A stretch of DNA of 64,000 bases from Citrobacter sedlakii NBRC 105722 (GCF_000759835.1 NZ_BBNB01000012.1:124001-188000), one strand, 5' to 3'; numbered from the stretch's first letter, positions 1-9,972 are shown. The notes: a model not told the origin generated them from the sequence alone. Numbers and translations are program-made.

Positions 1-360
1 TCTCAACCTGACGCTATTATTCGTATAAAAAACCTTCGCTTACGCACCTTTATCGGTATCAAAGAAGAAGAGATCACTAACCGCCAGGATATTGTGATCA
101 ACGTTGCGATTCATTATCCGGCAGAAAAAGCGCGGGTCAGCGAAGATATTAACGATGCGTTGAATTACCGTACCATCACGAAAAGCATTCTTCAGCACGT
201 CGAAAACAACCGTTTTTCGTTGCTGGAAAAATTAACGCAGGATGTGCTCGACATCGCACGCGAACACCACTGGGTCACTTATGCTGAAGTGGAAATCGAT
301 AAGCTTCACGCGTTACGTTATGCCGATTCGGTATCTATGACCTTAAGCTGGCGGCGTTAG
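1..360 (+). CDS. folX: Dihydroneopterin triphosphate 2'-epimerase (5' end outside window)
   Basis: FolX epimerises 7,8-dihydroneopterin triphosphate at C2' and is a paralogue of the FolB aldolase in the tunnelling-fold family. The reading frame is open from base 1 and runs to the TAG at 358-360. About 119 residues are visible and only the initiator and perhaps one codon are missing. The conserved central stretch [10 protein letters not shown] and the C-terminal [17 protein letters not shown] match what I recall of E. coli FolX almost residue for residue. The next gene, yfcH, starts 20 bases downstream on the same strand, as in E. coli, so the two are probably cotranscribed. Confidence 0.95.
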   Translation, partial: SQPDAIIRIKNLRLRTFIGIKEEEITNRQDIVINVAIHYPAEKARVSEDINDALNYRTITKSILQHVENNRFSLLEKLTQDVLDIAREHHWVTYAEVEIDKLHALRYADSVSMTLSWRR

Positions 361-380
361 TCGCCTTTACGGGAGGCTGC

Positions 381-1274
381 ATGAACATACTGGTTACCGG
401 AGGAACAGGTCTTATCGGCGGACACCTTATCCCGCGTCTGTTGGCGCTCGGGCATCAGGTGACGGTTCTCACTCGCAGCCCCGAAAAAGCCCGGGATCGG
501 CTCGACAGTCGGGTGGCGCTCTGGACCACCCTGGACGATAAAAAGCAGCTTGAAGATGTCGACGCGGTGATCAATCTTGCGGGTGAGCCGATTGCCGACA
601 AGCGCTGGTCGAGCGCACAAAAGGAGCGTCTTTGCCAGAGTCGCTGGCGCATCACGCAGAAACTGGCGGATCTGATTAATGCCAGCGAAACGCCGCCCTC
701 GGTACTGATCTCCGGCTCCGCTACCGGCTATTACGGTGATTTGGGTGAAGTGGTGGTGACCGAGGAAGAGCCGCCGCATAATGAATTCACGCATAAGCTG
801 TGCGCGCGCTGGGAACAAATCGCCTGCACCGCCCAAAGCGATCGCACCCGCGTTTGCCTGCTGCGTACCGGCGTCGTGCTGGCGCCCAAAGGCGGTATTC
901 TCGGTAAAATGGTTCCGCCGTTCCGGCTGGGGCTGGGAGGACCGATTGGCAATGGTCGCCAGTATTTACCGTGGATCCACGTTGATGACATGGTGAACGG
1001 CATCCTTTGGCTGCTGGACAACGATCTGCGCGGCCCCTTCAATATGGTTTCGCCCTATCCCGTGCGTAACGAGCAGTTCGCCCATGCGCTGGGACATGCG
1101 CTACAGCGCCCTGCTTTCGTTCGCGTCCCGGCGACGGCGATTCGCCTGCTGATGGGCGAGTCCTCGGTGCTGGTATTGGGTGGCCAGCGCGCGCTGCCGA
1201 AACGTCTGGAAGCCGCAGGCTTCGCCTTTCGCTGGTATGACCTCGAAGAAGCGCTGGAAGATGTGATTCGCTAA
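381..1274 (+). CDS. yfcH: Epimerase-like SDR-family protein YfcH
   Basis: 297 residues of the extended short-chain dehydrogenase / epimerase fold (TIGR01777 group). The N-terminus carries the Rossmann dinucleotide-binding motif [12 protein letters not shown] at residues 5-16. A tyrosine in SATGYYGD around residue 116 is in the position of the SDR catalytic Tyr, and the C-terminal part resembles the DUF1731 tail of the family. The start is preceded by GGGAGGC. The substrate is unknown; the E. coli homologue is annotated only as a putative NAD(P)-dependent epimerase. It follows folX closely and probably shares its transcript. Confidence 0.92.
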   Translation: MNILVTGGTGLIGGHLIPRLLALGHQVTVLTRSPEKARDRLDSRVALWTTLDDKKQLEDVDAVINLAGEPIADKRWSSAQKERLCQSRWRITQKLADLINASETPPSVLISGSATGYYGDLGEVVVTEEEPPHNEFTHKLCARWEQIACTAQSDRTRVCLLRTGVVLAPKGGILGKMVPPFRLGLGGPIGNGRQYLPWIHVDDMVNGILWLLDNDLRGPFNMVSPYPVRNEQFAHALGHALQRPAFVRVPATAIRLLMGESSVLVLGGQRALPKRLEAAGFAFRWYDLEEALEDVIR

Positions 1275-1344
1275 CCCTCCGGCCTGTGCATGCTCGCCGT
1301 TCCGGTGGTAAGGTAATCAGGATGACTTCCGGAATGGCGATTTT

Positions 1345-1848
1345 ATGGCTTTACTGACGACCCCGCGACTGACGCTCTCCCCTTTTCAGGCGACCGACTG
1401 GCCTTTCTTTCTCGCCCTGCGAGAGAACCCGGATATTATGCGGTATATGGGCGAACGCTGCCCGGAACGCGATATCCGTTTACTGTTCGCGCGTCGTCTG
1501 GTTTCGAAACATATGTTCGTTATTCGCCAGCATCATGACGCAACCCCGCTTGGGGACGTCGGTCTGCAAATCAGCCACCAATTTCCCCAGGAAGCGGATA
1601 TCGGCTATTGCCTGCTCCCTGATGTGCAGGGGCGCGGCTTTGCCAGCGAAGCCGTTCGCGCCGTGTGCGAGTATGGCTTTCACGATGCAGGGCTACAGGC
1701 GATCAACGCCTGGGTGCTGGCAGAAAACCGGGGGTCCGTAAGATTGCTGGAAAAGCTCGGATTCGCGCGCACGCAGGTGCTGGAAAAAGCATTTACGATC
1801 AATGGCATTCGCTATGACGACTGGGGTTACCGGCTGGAAAGCGCCTGA
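1345..1848 (+). CDS. GNAT-family N-acetyltransferase (RimJ/RimL-like)
   Basis: 167 residues with the Acetyltransf_3 pattern. An N-terminal TPRLTL strand is followed by an acetyl-CoA-binding loop VQGRGFASEA near residue 96 and the typical C-terminal ENRGSVRLLEKLGF. Such enzymes transfer acetyl from acetyl-CoA to protein N-termini or small amines; nothing here tells the substrate. The ribosome-binding site is weak (GGA nine bases upstream). The gene sits between yfcH and hisP, where E. coli K-12 carries yfcI (rpnB), so this slot varies between enterobacteria. Codon usage looks like that of the neighbours. Confidence 0.85.
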   Translation: MALLTTPRLTLSPFQATDWPFFLALRENPDIMRYMGERCPERDIRLLFARRLVSKHMFVIRQHHDATPLGDVGLQISHQFPQEADIGYCLLPDVQGRGFASEAVRAVCEYGFHDAGLQAINAWVLAENRGSVRLLEKLGFARTQVLEKAFTINGIRYDDWGYRLESA

Positions 1849-1907
1849 AGGCGCGGCGCTTATCCAACCTGTAAGAAACGTAATTTGCCGCCCGGCGAAA
1901 CCGGTGA

Positions 1908-2681
1908 CTATTTCAACGAACCTTTAAGAAACTGCTGCAATCGCGGGCTTTGCGGATTGCCAAACAGTTGCTCTGGCTCCCCTTCTTCTTCAATCTTCCC
2001 CTGATGCAGGAAAATCACGTGGCTTGACACATGGCGAGCAAAACCCATTTCGTGGGTCACCACTACCATGGTTTTGCCCTCTTCCGCCAGTTGCTGCATG
2101 ATGCGCAACACTTCACCCACCAGTTCAGGATCCAGCGCAGAGGTCGGCTCATCAAACAACAGCACCTCCGGTTCCATCGCCAGCGCGCGGGCAATCGACA
2201 CGCGCTGCTGCTGCCCGCCGGAAAGATGCACCGGATATTTACCCTGGGCACGCTCATCAATGCCCACTTTCGCCAGATACTTGATCGCCCGTTCGCGGGC
2301 TTCCTGCTTGCTCAGGCCCAGTACCTGAACCGGCGCTTCCATGACGTTTTCCAGCACCGTCATGTGGCTCCACAGGTTAAAGTGCTGAAACACCATCGTC
2401 AGACGCGTGCGCAACAGGCGGAGCTGGGTTTTATCCGCCACCTTCAGTTGACCGTCTTTGTCGCGTACCAGCGTGATATTTTGGCCGCTGACCACAATCG
2501 ATCCTTCGCTCGGCTTCTCAAGAAAGTTAATGCAGCGCAGAAAGGTACTTTTCCCCGAACCCGATGAGCCGATAATACTTATCACATCCCCGGCGTTGGC
2601 CTGCAGCGATACCCCTTTCAGCACTTCATGTTCGCCGTAGCGTTTGTGCAAATCGATAACGTTTAATTTATTCTCAGACAT
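1908..2681 (-). CDS. hisP: Histidine/lysine/arginine/ornithine ABC transporter ATPase HisP
   Basis: The cytoplasmic ATPase of the HisQMP2 importer, which takes up histidine delivered by HisJ and basic amino acids delivered by ArgT. With the start at MSENKLNV it has 257 residues, the usual HisP length. Walker [10 protein letters not shown] is at residues 38-46, the ABC signature LSGGQQQR near 153, Walker B LLFDEP near 175, and the switch histidine in VVTHE near 210. An in-frame Met ten codons further upstream is possible but would overrun the hisM-hisP gap. It is the last gene of hisJQMP, 13 bases after hisM. Confidence 0.97.
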   Translation of the reverse strand: MSENKLNVIDLHKRYGEHEVLKGVSLQANAGDVISIIGSSGSGKSTFLRCINFLEKPSEGSIVVSGQNITLVRDKDGQLKVADKTQLRLLRTRLTMVFQHFNLWSHMTVLENVMEAPVQVLGLSKQEARERAIKYLAKVGIDERAQGKYPVHLSGGQQQRVSIARALAMEPEVLLFDEPTSALDPELVGEVLRIMQQLAEEGKTMVVVTHEMGFARHVSSHVIFLHQGKIEEEGEPEQLFGNPQSPRLQQFLKGSLK

Positions 2682-2694
2682 CGTGTTACTCGAA

Positions 2695-3402
2695 TTATTT
2701 AGAGGAAACATGCTGCAACCAGCGCCTTTCCGCCCTGCGGAACAGACTGATCAGGACATACGAAATGATTAAATACAGCACGGCGGCAAGCCCGAAAGCG
2801 GTAAAGGGCTGATAGGTCGCTGAATTGATATCGCGAGCGATTTTAAGCAGATCCGGCACCGTCGCGGTAAAAGCCAGGGCCGTGGAATGCAGCATTAAAA
2901 TAACCTCGTTGCTGTACGCCGGAAGCGCAATACGCAGCGCCGAAGGCAAAATAATGCAGCGGTACATTTTAAACGAAGAAAAGCCATAGGCCCGCGCGGC
3001 CTCGATTTCACCATGCGGCACCGAGCGAATGGCGCCGGCAAAAATCTCGGTAGTATAGGCGCAGGTGTTAAGGGTTAACGCCAGAACGGTACAGTTCAGG
3101 CCGCTACGAAAGAAGGCGTTGAGGAAATCGGTGCCTTTGACGATTTCCAGGGTATACATCCCCGAATAGAACACCAGGAGTTGCACATACAGCGGCGTCC
3201 CGCGAAAGATATAGGTAAATAACCAGATGGGGAACTGGATAAACTTATTGCTGGACACGCGGCCAATCGCAAGGATCACCGCCAGGATGCCCCCCATCAC
3301 CACTGATGAGATCAGCAGCCACAGGGTAATCGCCACGCCGGTAAAGCGATAGCCGTCGGTCCAGAGCAGGGATTTCCAGTACTCCTGAATAATGTCGATC
3401 AC
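2695..3402 (-). CDS. hisM: Histidine/basic amino acid ABC transporter permease HisM
   Basis: 235-residue inner-membrane permease that pairs with HisQ. It has several hydrophobic helices and the EAA loop [17 protein letters not shown] in the second half, which contacts the HisP ATPase. The sequence is close to E. coli and Salmonella HisM throughout, though its C-terminus is a few residues shorter. The start codon overlaps the hisQ stop by four bases (ATGA), which indicates translational coupling. Confidence 0.97.
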   Translation of the reverse strand: MIDIIQEYWKSLLWTDGYRFTGVAITLWLLISSVVMGGILAVILAIGRVSSNKFIQFPIWLFTYIFRGTPLYVQLLVFYSGMYTLEIVKGTDFLNAFFRSGLNCTVLALTLNTCAYTTEIFAGAIRSVPHGEIEAARAYGFSSFKMYRCIILPSALRIALPAYSNEVILMLHSTALAFTATVPDLLKIARDINSATYQPFTAFGLAAVLYLIISYVLISLFRRAERRWLQHVSSK

Positions 3403-4085
3403 AGGTCAGCCCTCTTTACACCCACGGAGTAACGGCGCTCGAGGAACAGCAGCACACCATTGGACACAGTCGTAAATACCAGATAAATCAGCCCGCACAC
3501 CACTGCGAAATAAAAGGGCTCCCAGGTGCTCTTACCGGCCAGTTGCGTGGCTTTTACCACATCCTCCAGACCGAGCAGCGAGACCAGCGCCGTGGCTTTC
3601 AGGATAACCTGCCAGTTGTTGCCAATGCCGGGCAGCGCATAGCGCATCATTGCCGGAAACATTATGCGGCGAAACGTCTGCGATGACGTAAAACCAAAGG
3701 CGGTCGCCGCTTCGATATGACCTCTCGGCACCGCCATGAACGCACCGCGGAAGGTTTCCGTGAAATAGGCGCCGTAGATAAAGCCGAGAGTAATAATACC
3801 GGCAATCATTGGATCAATATCGATTTGGCCGACCCCCAGCGCGTCGGTGACCGTATTCAGCGCAATCTGCAGACCGTAGAAGATCAGCAGCATCAGCACC
3901 AGATCCGGCACACCGCGAATCAGGGTGGTATACCCTTCGAAAATAAGCCCCGTCACCCGGTTTTGCGAGAGTTTAGCCCCCGCCCCGACGAGGCCGATCA
4001 GCACCGCCAGCACGACGGAACTGAGCGCCAGTTCCAGCGTGACGATCGCGCCCTGTAAAATAACACCTGAAAAGCCGTACAACAT
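3399..4085 (-). CDS. hisQ: Histidine/basic amino acid ABC transporter permease HisQ
   Basis: 228-residue inner-membrane permease, partner of HisM in the HisQMP2 complex. Hydrophobic segments alternate with a conserved EAA loop (HIEAATAFGFTSSQTFRRI) around residue 120-140. It begins MLYGFSGVILQG, as in E. coli. The upstream spacer to hisJ holds a REP/BIME element that is known in Salmonella to separate high hisJ expression from lower expression of the membrane genes. It overlaps hisM by four bases. Confidence 0.97.
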   Translation of the reverse strand: MLYGFSGVILQGAIVTLELALSSVVLAVLIGLVGAGAKLSQNRVTGLIFEGYTTLIRGVPDLVLMLLIFYGLQIALNTVTDALGVGQIDIDPMIAGIITLGFIYGAYFTETFRGAFMAVPRGHIEAATAFGFTSSQTFRRIMFPAMMRYALPGIGNNWQVILKATALVSLLGLEDVVKATQLAGKSTWEPFYFAVVCGLIYLVFTTVSNGVLLFLERRYSVGVKRADL

Positions 4086-4144
4086 GCTGCCTGTCCTGTC
4101 GTGAGTGGTGAGTAAGCGCCTCTTTTGACGTCACGTCCTTCGTA

Positions 4145-4220
4145 TGCCGGATGGCGGCACTGACCTTATCAGGCCTAAGACAACTGTCTGCAGGCCGGAT
4201 AAACGTTGCGCCATCAGGCT
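4145..4220. repeat. REP/BIME element between hisJ and hisQ
   Basis: Two REP (palindromic unit) copies, GCCGGATGGCGGCA..TTATCAGGCC at 4145-4175 and GCAGGCCGGATAA..GCGCCATCAGGC near 4190-4220, in opposite orientation. REP elements at this exact site stabilise upstream mRNA in Salmonella (established knowledge), which fits the need for more periplasmic binding protein than permease. Confidence 0.85.
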
Positions 4221-4269
4221 GAAAAAAGGATCATCACGCCGTTTCGGGCTTTATCTGCACCAGCGGGGA

Positions 4270-5052
4270 TTAACCGCCATAAACATCAAAATCAAAGTAC
4301 TTTTTCGCCAGCTTTTCGTAAGTCCCGTCAGCGCGCATATCGGCAAACGCTTTATTAAGGGCTTCACGCAGTTCGTTGTCTTCTTTACGCAGACCCATAC
4401 CGGTCCCGACGCCGAACAGTTTCTCGTCTTTCACAGACGGGCCGCCGAATTTGTAATCTTTGCCAACGGGTTGCTTCAGAAAGCCTTCGCTTGCCGCGAC
4501 TTCGTCCTGGAATGCCGCATCAATACGTCCCGCAGTCAGGTCAGAGTAGATGTTGTCCTGCCCCTGGTAAGAGACAATCTCAATGCCCTTCGGCGCCCAA
4601 TGCTCGTTACCAAACGTCTCCTGAGTGGTGCCCTGAAGTACGCCGACGCGCTTGCCTTTCAGCGACTCGACGGTCGGCTGAATATCGGAATCTTTGGCCA
4701 CCACCAGACGTGAATCAGCGGCATACAGTTTGTCAGTGAAAGCGATCTCCTGCTGGCGCTTTTCCGTGATGGAAAGCGAAGACATGATGGCATCGATTTT
4801 CTTCGCTTTTAACGACGGGATCAGCGCGTCCAGCGGGTTCTCAACGAAGGTGCATTGTGTATTGATACGTTTGCACAGCTCTTTCGCCAGATCGATATCA
4901 AAACCCACCAGTTCACCCTGTGCGTTTTTCGATTCAAAGGGGGCGTAAGTAGGATCGGTACCAATGCGAATTTTTTGCGGAATGGCGGCAAAAGCTGCAG
5001 TAGCGCTGGAGAAGGCCAGCACCAGGGAAAGAGATAACACCAGTTTTTTCAT
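4270..5052 (-). CDS. hisJ: Periplasmic histidine-binding protein HisJ
   Basis: 260-residue periplasmic receptor (SBP_bac_3) that hands L-histidine to HisQMP. The start at MKKLVLSL gives a 22-residue Sec signal peptide cleaved after AFA (mature AIPQKIRIG). The motif [20 protein letters not shown] is the family hallmark. An in-frame extension upstream exists but has no signal-peptide logic and would add 33 unrelated residues. The paralogue argT lies 246 bases upstream and is strongly similar, a classic tandem duplication. A separate promoter (dhuA-type) is expected in that gap. Confidence 0.97.
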   Translation of the reverse strand: MKKLVLSLSLVLAFSSATAAFAAIPQKIRIGTDPTYAPFESKNAQGELVGFDIDLAKELCKRINTQCTFVENPLDALIPSLKAKKIDAIMSSLSITEKRQQEIAFTDKLYAADSRLVVAKDSDIQPTVESLKGKRVGVLQGTTQETFGNEHWAPKGIEIVSYQGQDNIYSDLTAGRIDAAFQDEVAASEGFLKQPVGKDYKFGGPSVKDEKLFGVGTGMGLRKEDNELREALNKAFADMRADGTYEKLAKKYFDFDVYGG

Positions 5053-5298
5053 AGCTATCCTCAACAGACTGTCTTTATAGGGGATCTTTACAGGACCAGG
5101 TGCGGTTATCGTGCCATTAATCGGGTCGGCAAGGCAAAGCATTCTACCCAAATAGCCGGTTTATTTTGCATGAAAAGCGCTTAAGTATGCATATTTCCGC
5201 CAGCCGATCCAACCACTGCACTGTTATGGTGCATTTCTGCCTGACTGCACCGCGAAAGGTTACCCAAACGGTGCAGCCAGATCCCCTCACTGGCGCGA

Positions 5299-6081
5299 TC
5301 AGTCGCCGTAGACGTTAAAGTCGAAGTACTTTTTCGCCATCTTGTCGTAAGTACCGTCCTTACGCAGATCGCCCAGCGCCTTGTCAAAGGCCGCTTTCAG
5401 CTCAGCGTCGTCCTTACGTAAACCGACGCCCGTCCCGTCGCCAAAGTACTTCTTGTCTTTCACGGAAGGACCGGCAAACGCATAGTCTTTACCGGCAGGT
5501 TGTTTCAGGAATCCTTCGCTGGCGGCCACTTCATCCTGCAGAGCAGCATCAAGGCGGCCCGCCGTCAGGTCGGAGTAAATCAGATCCTGGTTGGCGTACG
5601 CCACCACATCTACACCTTTACTGCGCCAGTTATCATTGGCATACGCTTCCTGGGTGGACCCCTGCAGAACGCCGACGTGTTTGCCTTTCAGCGCATCCAG
5701 CGTCGGTTGGATCGGCGAACCTTTCGCCGCAATCAGTCGTGAGTCAGCCGCGTAGAGTTTGTCAGAGAAGGCGATTTCCTGCTGACGCTTATCGGTGATG
5801 GAAAGCGAAGAGATGATGGCATCGATTTTCTTCGCCTTGAGCGACGGGATCAGCGCGTCGAAATCGCTGGCGACCCAGGTACATTTGACCTGCATACGCT
5901 TGCACATCTCATTGCCCAGATCGATATCAAAGCCGACAAAATCGCCTTTGGCGTCTTTCGAAGAGAATGGCGCGTAGGTGGTGTCCGTACCGATACGAAC
6001 CGTTTCCGGTAACGCGGCATAGCTGGATGCGCCAACAGAAAGACCTATCAGTAATGACAGAGCGAGAACTGACTTCTTCAT
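5299..6081 (-). CDS. argT: Lysine/arginine/ornithine-binding periplasmic protein ArgT
   Basis: 260-residue SBP_bac_3 receptor for lysine, arginine and ornithine that uses the HisQMP membrane complex. The signal peptide [22 protein letters not shown] ends before ALPET. It is a paralogue of HisJ with the same length and matching motifs. A sigma-54-type promoter lies 68 bases upstream, in keeping with nitrogen (NtrC) control known for argT. It is the first gene of the argT-hisJQMP block. Confidence 0.97.
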   Translation of the reverse strand: MKKSVLALSLLIGLSVGASSYAALPETVRIGTDTTYAPFSSKDAKGDFVGFDIDLGNEMCKRMQVKCTWVASDFDALIPSLKAKKIDAIISSLSITDKRQQEIAFSDKLYAADSRLIAAKGSPIQPTLDALKGKHVGVLQGSTQEAYANDNWRSKGVDVVAYANQDLIYSDLTAGRLDAALQDEVAASEGFLKQPAGKDYAFAGPSVKDKKYFGDGTGVGLRKDDAELKAAFDKALGDLRKDGTYDKMAKKYFDFNVYGD

Positions 6082-6148
6082 ACATAACCCTCAAGTGGAA
6101 TGACTTTATTATGTTTTGCGTTGTGTTGTGTGTTTGCAGGCTTTTTCA

Positions 6149-6164
6149 TGCAGGTCTTATGCCA
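6149..6164 (-). promoter_or_regulatory. Sigma-54 promoter of argT
   Basis: Read on the minus strand, TGGCATAAGACCTGCA has the GG (-24) and GC (-12) dinucleotides with standard spacing, close to consensus TGGCAC-N5-TTGCA. I recall an almost identical sequence at the E. coli argT promoter. It lies about 70 bases from the argT start codon. Confidence 0.85.
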
Positions 6165-6313
6165 TTTTCGCGTCGATGAGGATATTCGACGTTAAATATG
6201 TTAATAAAACGTTGCAATATTGTCCTGATGTTGAAGATAGCAGGTCTGGCGGATGAACCGCAGCGTTTCGGTGGCTTTTAGCGAATTAAATGTCGAGGAT
6301 ATGATCGCGGTTA

Positions 6314-6337
6314 CAAAATTGCCCTATAACAGGGCAA
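6314..6337 (-). terminator. Probable intrinsic terminator after ubiX
   Basis: On the minus strand, the arms TTGCCCT and AGGGCAA (7 bp, perfect) with a 5-base loop are followed by TTTTG. It lies 33 bases past the ubiX stop and would end the cvpA-purF-ubiX transcript before argT. Confidence 0.5.
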
Positions 6338-6369
6338 CGGTTGCCAGAAGGCGCGCTAAGCAGGCAGCG

Positions 6370-6939
6370 CTATGCACCCTGCCAGCGGGCAAAGAGATCC
6401 TGCGGTAGCGCAATGTCAAACTGATCAAGAACGCGGTTAACGGTTTGATTTATCACATCATCCAGCGACTGCGGACGATGATAAAACGCCGGAACCGGCG
6501 GCATAATCACCGCGCCAATTTCCGCCGCCTGGGTCATTAATCGAAGATGCCCCAGATGCAGCGGTGTTTCCCGCACACAGAGCACCAGCGGACGGCGCTC
6601 TTTCAGCACCACGTCGGCGGCGCGGGTGAGCAGACCGTCGGTATAGCTGTGCACAATGCCGGACAGCGTTTTGATCGAACAGGGCAGGATGACCATTCCC
6701 GTGGTCTGAAAAGAGCCAGAGGAGACGCTGGCGGCAATGTCACGCGCGTCGTGGGTGACATCAGCAAGCGCCTGCACGTCGCGCAGCGATAAGTCGGTTT
6801 CCAGCGACAACGTCTGTCGGGCGGCCTGACTCATAATCAGGTGCGTTTCAACATCCGGCACGTCGCGTAAAACCTGCAACACGCGCACGCCGTAAATGGC
6901 GCCGCTGGCGCCGCTAATTCCTACGATGAGTCGTTTCAT
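6370..6939 (-). CDS. ubiX: Flavin prenyltransferase UbiX
   Basis: UbiX joins dimethylallyl phosphate to FMN to make the prenylated flavin needed by the UbiD decarboxylase in ubiquinone synthesis. With the start at MKRLIVGISGASGA the protein has 189 residues, the family length. The N-terminal GISGASGAIYG is the FMN-binding loop, and LCVRETPLHLGHLR and MPPVPAFYHRPQS are family signatures. A 67-codon in-frame extension upstream overlaps purF and is not credible. It is third in the cvpA-purF-ubiX operon. Confidence 0.96.
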   Translation of the reverse strand: MKRLIVGISGASGAIYGVRVLQVLRDVPDVETHLIMSQAARQTLSLETDLSLRDVQALADVTHDARDIAASVSSGSFQTTGMVILPCSIKTLSGIVHSYTDGLLTRAADVVLKERRPLVLCVRETPLHLGHLRLMTQAAEIGAVIMPPVPAFYHRPQSLDDVINQTVNRVLDQFDIALPQDLFARWQGA

Positions 6940-6999
6940 GATATATCGCCCTGTCTGACTTCTGGGCTGACTTTGCAGGATTTCAGGGGGAGTTGCAAG

Positions 7000-7022
7000 C
7001 AGGGTGCGGAAACCGCACCCTG
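7000..7022 (-). other. Perfect hairpin in the purF-ubiX spacer
   Basis: CAGGGTGCGG and CCGCACCCTG form a perfect 10-bp stem around AAA. There is no T-run after it on the minus strand, so it is not a standard terminator. It may stabilise or process mRNA between purF and ubiX. Confidence 0.6.
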
Positions 7023-7033
7023 GGAGGAAGAGA

Positions 7034-8551
7034 TTACCCTTCGTTATGCATTTCGAGATTTTCCACTTCGTTCTGCCGCTGCACCGCTTTGGCGTCGTCA
7101 TTGCGCAGGGAATCGAGAAAATCCAGATACTGTTGATCAACGTCTTTCGTCACGTACACGCCGTTAAAGACCGAGCATTCAAACTGTTGGATATCCGGGT
7201 TCTCGGCGCGTACGGCTTCGATCAGATCGTTCAGATCCTGGAAGATTAGGCCGTCTGCGCCGATAATCTGGCGGATCTCATCCACTTCACGCCCGTGGGC
7301 GATCAGTTCGTTAGCGGTAGGCATGTCAATGCCGTACACATTCGGGAAACGAATTTCCGGCGCGGCTGACGCCAGATAGACCTTTTTCGCCCCGGCTTCA
7401 CGCGCCATCTCAATGATCTGCTCAGAGGTGGTGCCGCGCACGATAGAGTCATCGACCAGCAGAACGTTTTTATCCCGGAACTCCGCGCGATTAGCGTTCA
7501 GCTTGCGGCGCACCGATTTACGGCGCAGCTGCTGACCCGGCATGATAAAGGTACGTCCCACGTAGCGGTTTTTCACAAACCCCTGGCGGTACGGCTTACC
7601 CAGAATACGGGCAATTTCCAGCGCGATATCGCAGGACGTTTCCGGGATCGGGATCACCACGTCGATATCCAGGTCTTCCCACTCACGGGCAATTTTTTCA
7701 CCCAGCCTGGTCCCCATATTAACGCGGGCGCTGTAGACGGAAATTTTGTCAATGAAGGAGTCCGGACGCGCGAAGTAGACGTACTCAAACAGACACGGGT
7801 TGCTGACCGGGTTTTCCGCACACTGGCGGGTAAACAGCTGGCCTTTTTCCGTGATGTACACCGCCTCGCCGGGCGCGACGTCACGGAGGAATTCGAAGCC
7901 CAGCGTATCAAGCGCCACGCTTTCTGAGGCCACCATGTACTCGGTACGGCCATCGCCAATATCGCGTTTGCCCAGCACCAGCGGGCGGATCCCGTTCGGA
8001 TCGCGAAAGGCGATCATCCCGTGGCCGATAATCATCGCCACGCAGGCATACGCCCCGCGAATCTGGCGGTTAGTCGCGGCGATAGCGGCAAAAATGTTAT
8101 CGGCTTCCAGCGGATAGTGACGAAAGTTATCCAGCTCGCTGGCAAAGATATTCAGCAGGATCTCTGAATCGGAGGTGGTGTTGATGTGGCGACGCTTTTC
8201 TTCGAACAGCTTTTTACGCAGCTCGTGGGCGTTGGTCAGATTGCCATTGTGGGCAAGCGTGATGCCATACGGTGAGTTGACGTAGAATGGCTGAGCCTCT
8301 GAGGCGCTGGAGCTGCCAGCCGTTGGGTAGCGCACATGACCGATACCCATGTTGCCCTGCATACGCTGCATGTGACGCGCTTCGAACACGTCGCTCACCA
8401 GGCCGTTCGCTTTACGCAAGCGGAAGCAGTTGTTCGCATCAATGGTGATGATGCCTGCGGCATCCTGGCCACGATGCTGGAGCACCGTTAAGGCGTCATA
8501 AATCGACTGGTTGACCGGCATAACACCGGCGATACCGACAATACCGCACAT
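7034..8551 (-). CDS. purF: Amidophosphoribosyltransferase PurF
   Basis: Commits PRPP to purine synthesis by making 5-phosphoribosylamine with glutamine as nitrogen donor. 505 residues, the enterobacterial length. Cys2 in MCGIVGIAG becomes the N-terminal nucleophile of the Ntn glutaminase domain. The PRPP-binding loop [13 protein letters not shown] lies near residue 362-374 in the phosphoribosyltransferase half. It follows cvpA by 37 bases, and the operon is under a PurR box upstream of cvpA. Confidence 0.98.
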   Translation of the reverse strand: MCGIVGIAGVMPVNQSIYDALTVLQHRGQDAAGIITIDANNCFRLRKANGLVSDVFEARHMQRMQGNMGIGHVRYPTAGSSSASEAQPFYVNSPYGITLAHNGNLTNAHELRKKLFEEKRRHINTTSDSEILLNIFASELDNFRHYPLEADNIFAAIAATNRQIRGAYACVAMIIGHGMIAFRDPNGIRPLVLGKRDIGDGRTEYMVASESVALDTLGFEFLRDVAPGEAVYITEKGQLFTRQCAENPVSNPCLFEYVYFARPDSFIDKISVYSARVNMGTRLGEKIAREWEDLDIDVVIPIPETSCDIALEIARILGKPYRQGFVKNRYVGRTFIMPGQQLRRKSVRRKLNANRAEFRDKNVLLVDDSIVRGTTSEQIIEMAREAGAKKVYLASAAPEIRFPNVYGIDMPTANELIAHGREVDEIRQIIGADGLIFQDLNDLIEAVRAENPDIQQFECSVFNGVYVTKDVDQQYLDFLDSLRNDDAKAVQRQNEVENLEMHNEG

Positions 8552-8588
8552 ACGTCTTTTTCCTCGTTAACCACATCTCAGAACCCAG

Positions 8589-9077
8589 TCAGGTTCTGGG
8601 CAAGAAACTTGACGAGCTTTGCAGATAGTCAAAAAACCATCTGATGATGAAACTGAACTCCGGGATAAGCCGTGACTGACTCCAGTCCTCACTTTTCGAC
8701 AAACCGGTAAAGGTATCGAGAAAGAACAGAATAGCGGCAACAATCAGTACACCACGCAGAGCCCCAAAACAGATCCCCAGCACCCGGTCAGTACCGGACA
8801 ACCCGGTTTTTTCGACCAGTTGCCCGATAACAAAGTTGACGACCGCGCCGACAATGAGCGTCGCGATAAACAGCACCGCGATGGCAATCCCGTTTCGAAC
8901 CAGTTCGTCTTCAAAGCCCGAAAACCAGACAGACAGATAAGTGTAGTAATGGCTGGCGACAAAGAAAGCACAACCCCATGTCACCAACGATAACGCTTCA
9001 CGTACAAAGCCACGGATCAGGCTAACCAGACAGGAAAAACCAATCACCGCGATAATGGCGTAATCAATCCAGACCAT
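8589..9077 (-). CDS. cvpA: Inner-membrane protein CvpA
   Basis: 162-residue membrane protein (CvpA/YqiA-type family, four predicted helices) first found as needed for colicin V production; its molecular role is not settled. The start at MVWIDYAIIAVIGF is chosen because it matches the known length. The in-frame extension upstream runs through the PurR operator and promoter and is rejected. It is the first gene of the PurR-controlled cvpA-purF-ubiX operon. Confidence 0.95.
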   Translation of the reverse strand: MVWIDYAIIAVIGFSCLVSLIRGFVREALSLVTWGCAFFVASHYYTYLSVWFSGFEDELVRNGIAIAVLFIATLIVGAVVNFVIGQLVEKTGLSGTDRVLGICFGALRGVLIVAAILFFLDTFTGLSKSEDWSQSRLIPEFSFIIRWFFDYLQSSSSFLPRT

Positions 9078-9133
9078 AAGTGTCCCACGATTTAACGCCC
9101 TGCCGTCCTGTTCGGGGCGCATTCTAACAGAAA

Positions 9134-9149
9134 AAGAAAACGTTTGCGT
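9134..9149 (-). promoter_or_regulatory. PurR operator of the cvpA-purF operon
   Basis: On the minus strand ACGCAAACGTTTTCTT matches the PurR consensus ACGCAAACGTTTTCGT in 14 of 16 positions and lies about 60 bases upstream of cvpA, as in E. coli. Confidence 0.88.
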
Positions 9150-9232
9150 AGGGATTTCCTTCCCGCGCGTAAATAAAAATGGCGCTGAAAAAATATTCAA
9201 CGCCATCATACTTTTTGGCCGTTTTTGGCCTT

Positions 9233-9263
9233 GCCGGATGGCGTCGTTAACGCCTTATCCGGC
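9233..9263. repeat. REP element between dedD and cvpA
   Basis: GCCGGATGGCGTCGTTAACG then CCTTATCCGGC is a typical REP palindromic unit with internal bulge. Confidence 0.8.
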
Positions 9264-9297
9264 CTGAAAAACCGCGTCGCGCCTGGCGACAGGGGGC

Positions 9298-9972
9298 TTA
9301 GTTCGGACTGTATCCCATCACCACTCCGCTTAGCCCGGAGAGCTGTTTCAGTTCACCAAGCGAGCTTTTCAGCTTGTCGCGAGACGCGTCCGGCCCGACC
9401 AGGATGCGGGTGATTTTTCCCTGCACTGGCGTCGACGGCACAGTATATACCCGGTAACCCGCGCCGCGAAGTTTACCCACAATCTCATTGACCTTGTCGG
9501 CGTTTTTCAACGCCCCTAACTGAACAACATAGGCTTTCCCGGTCGGTGCCGGTTTTTCTTCTGCCGCAGGCTTAGGCGCAGGCGCTGTCGGCTCTACCAC
9601 CGGCTGTGGTTTCGGCTGCGGCTTCGGTTTTTCAACCGGTTTTGGTTTTGGCTTTTCAACCGGCGCTGGCGCCGGATCGATTGCCGGATTGTTGGTCGAC
9701 GCATAGCGCGAAGGGTCCAGCGACGGCGCCGCCGCATCGCCTGCGCGCACTTCTTCCGCAGCGCCTTCCGGCGGCTGGGTCGGCAAAGCCTGCGTGGCGG
9801 CGGGCATCATATCAGGCTCATCGCGATCGCCCGGTTTCGGCACCAGCGGGATAGCGGCAAACTCATCCTGATAATGCTTTTTTTGCCCGTCGAGCAGGCC
9901 TGGAAGCACAATCACGCCCAGTGCGACCAGCACAATTGTGCCAACTAAACGATTCTGAAATTTACTCGCCAC
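9298..9972 (-). CDS. dedD: Cell-division SPOR-domain protein DedD
   Basis: 224-residue bitopic membrane protein recruited to the septum. A cytoplasmic start MASKFQNRL and one transmembrane helix (about residues 9-26) are followed by a long Pro/Lys/Glu-rich periplasmic linker with VEKPKPKP repeats (about 105-135). A C-terminal SPOR domain (about 146-222, YVVQLGALKNADKVNEIV) binds denuded peptidoglycan. The start overlaps the folC stop by 11 bases, so translation is probably coupled. Confidence 0.95.
   Translation of the reverse strand: MASKFQNRLVGTIVLVALGVIVLPGLLDGQKKHYQDEFAAIPLVPKPGDRDEPDMMPAATQALPTQPPEGAAEEVRAGDAAAPSLDPSRYASTNNPAIDPAPAPVEKPKPKPVEKPKPQPKPQPVVEPTAPAPKPAAEEKPAPTGKAYVVQLGALKNADKVNEIVGKLRGAGYRVYTVPSTPVQGKITRILVGPDASRDKLKSSLGELKQLSGLSGVVMGYSPN

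Noticed and set aside
5217-5280. GCACCG..CGGTGC inverted repeat between argT and hisJ as a terminator
   Set aside because: No T-run on either strand and a long loop. This gap should contain the hisJ promoter, so no firm call was made.
6220-6300. NtrC enhancer sites upstream of the argT sigma-54 promoter
   Set aside because: TGCA-like triplets occur, but I could not find a clear TGCAC-N6-TGGTGCA pair, so none is listed.
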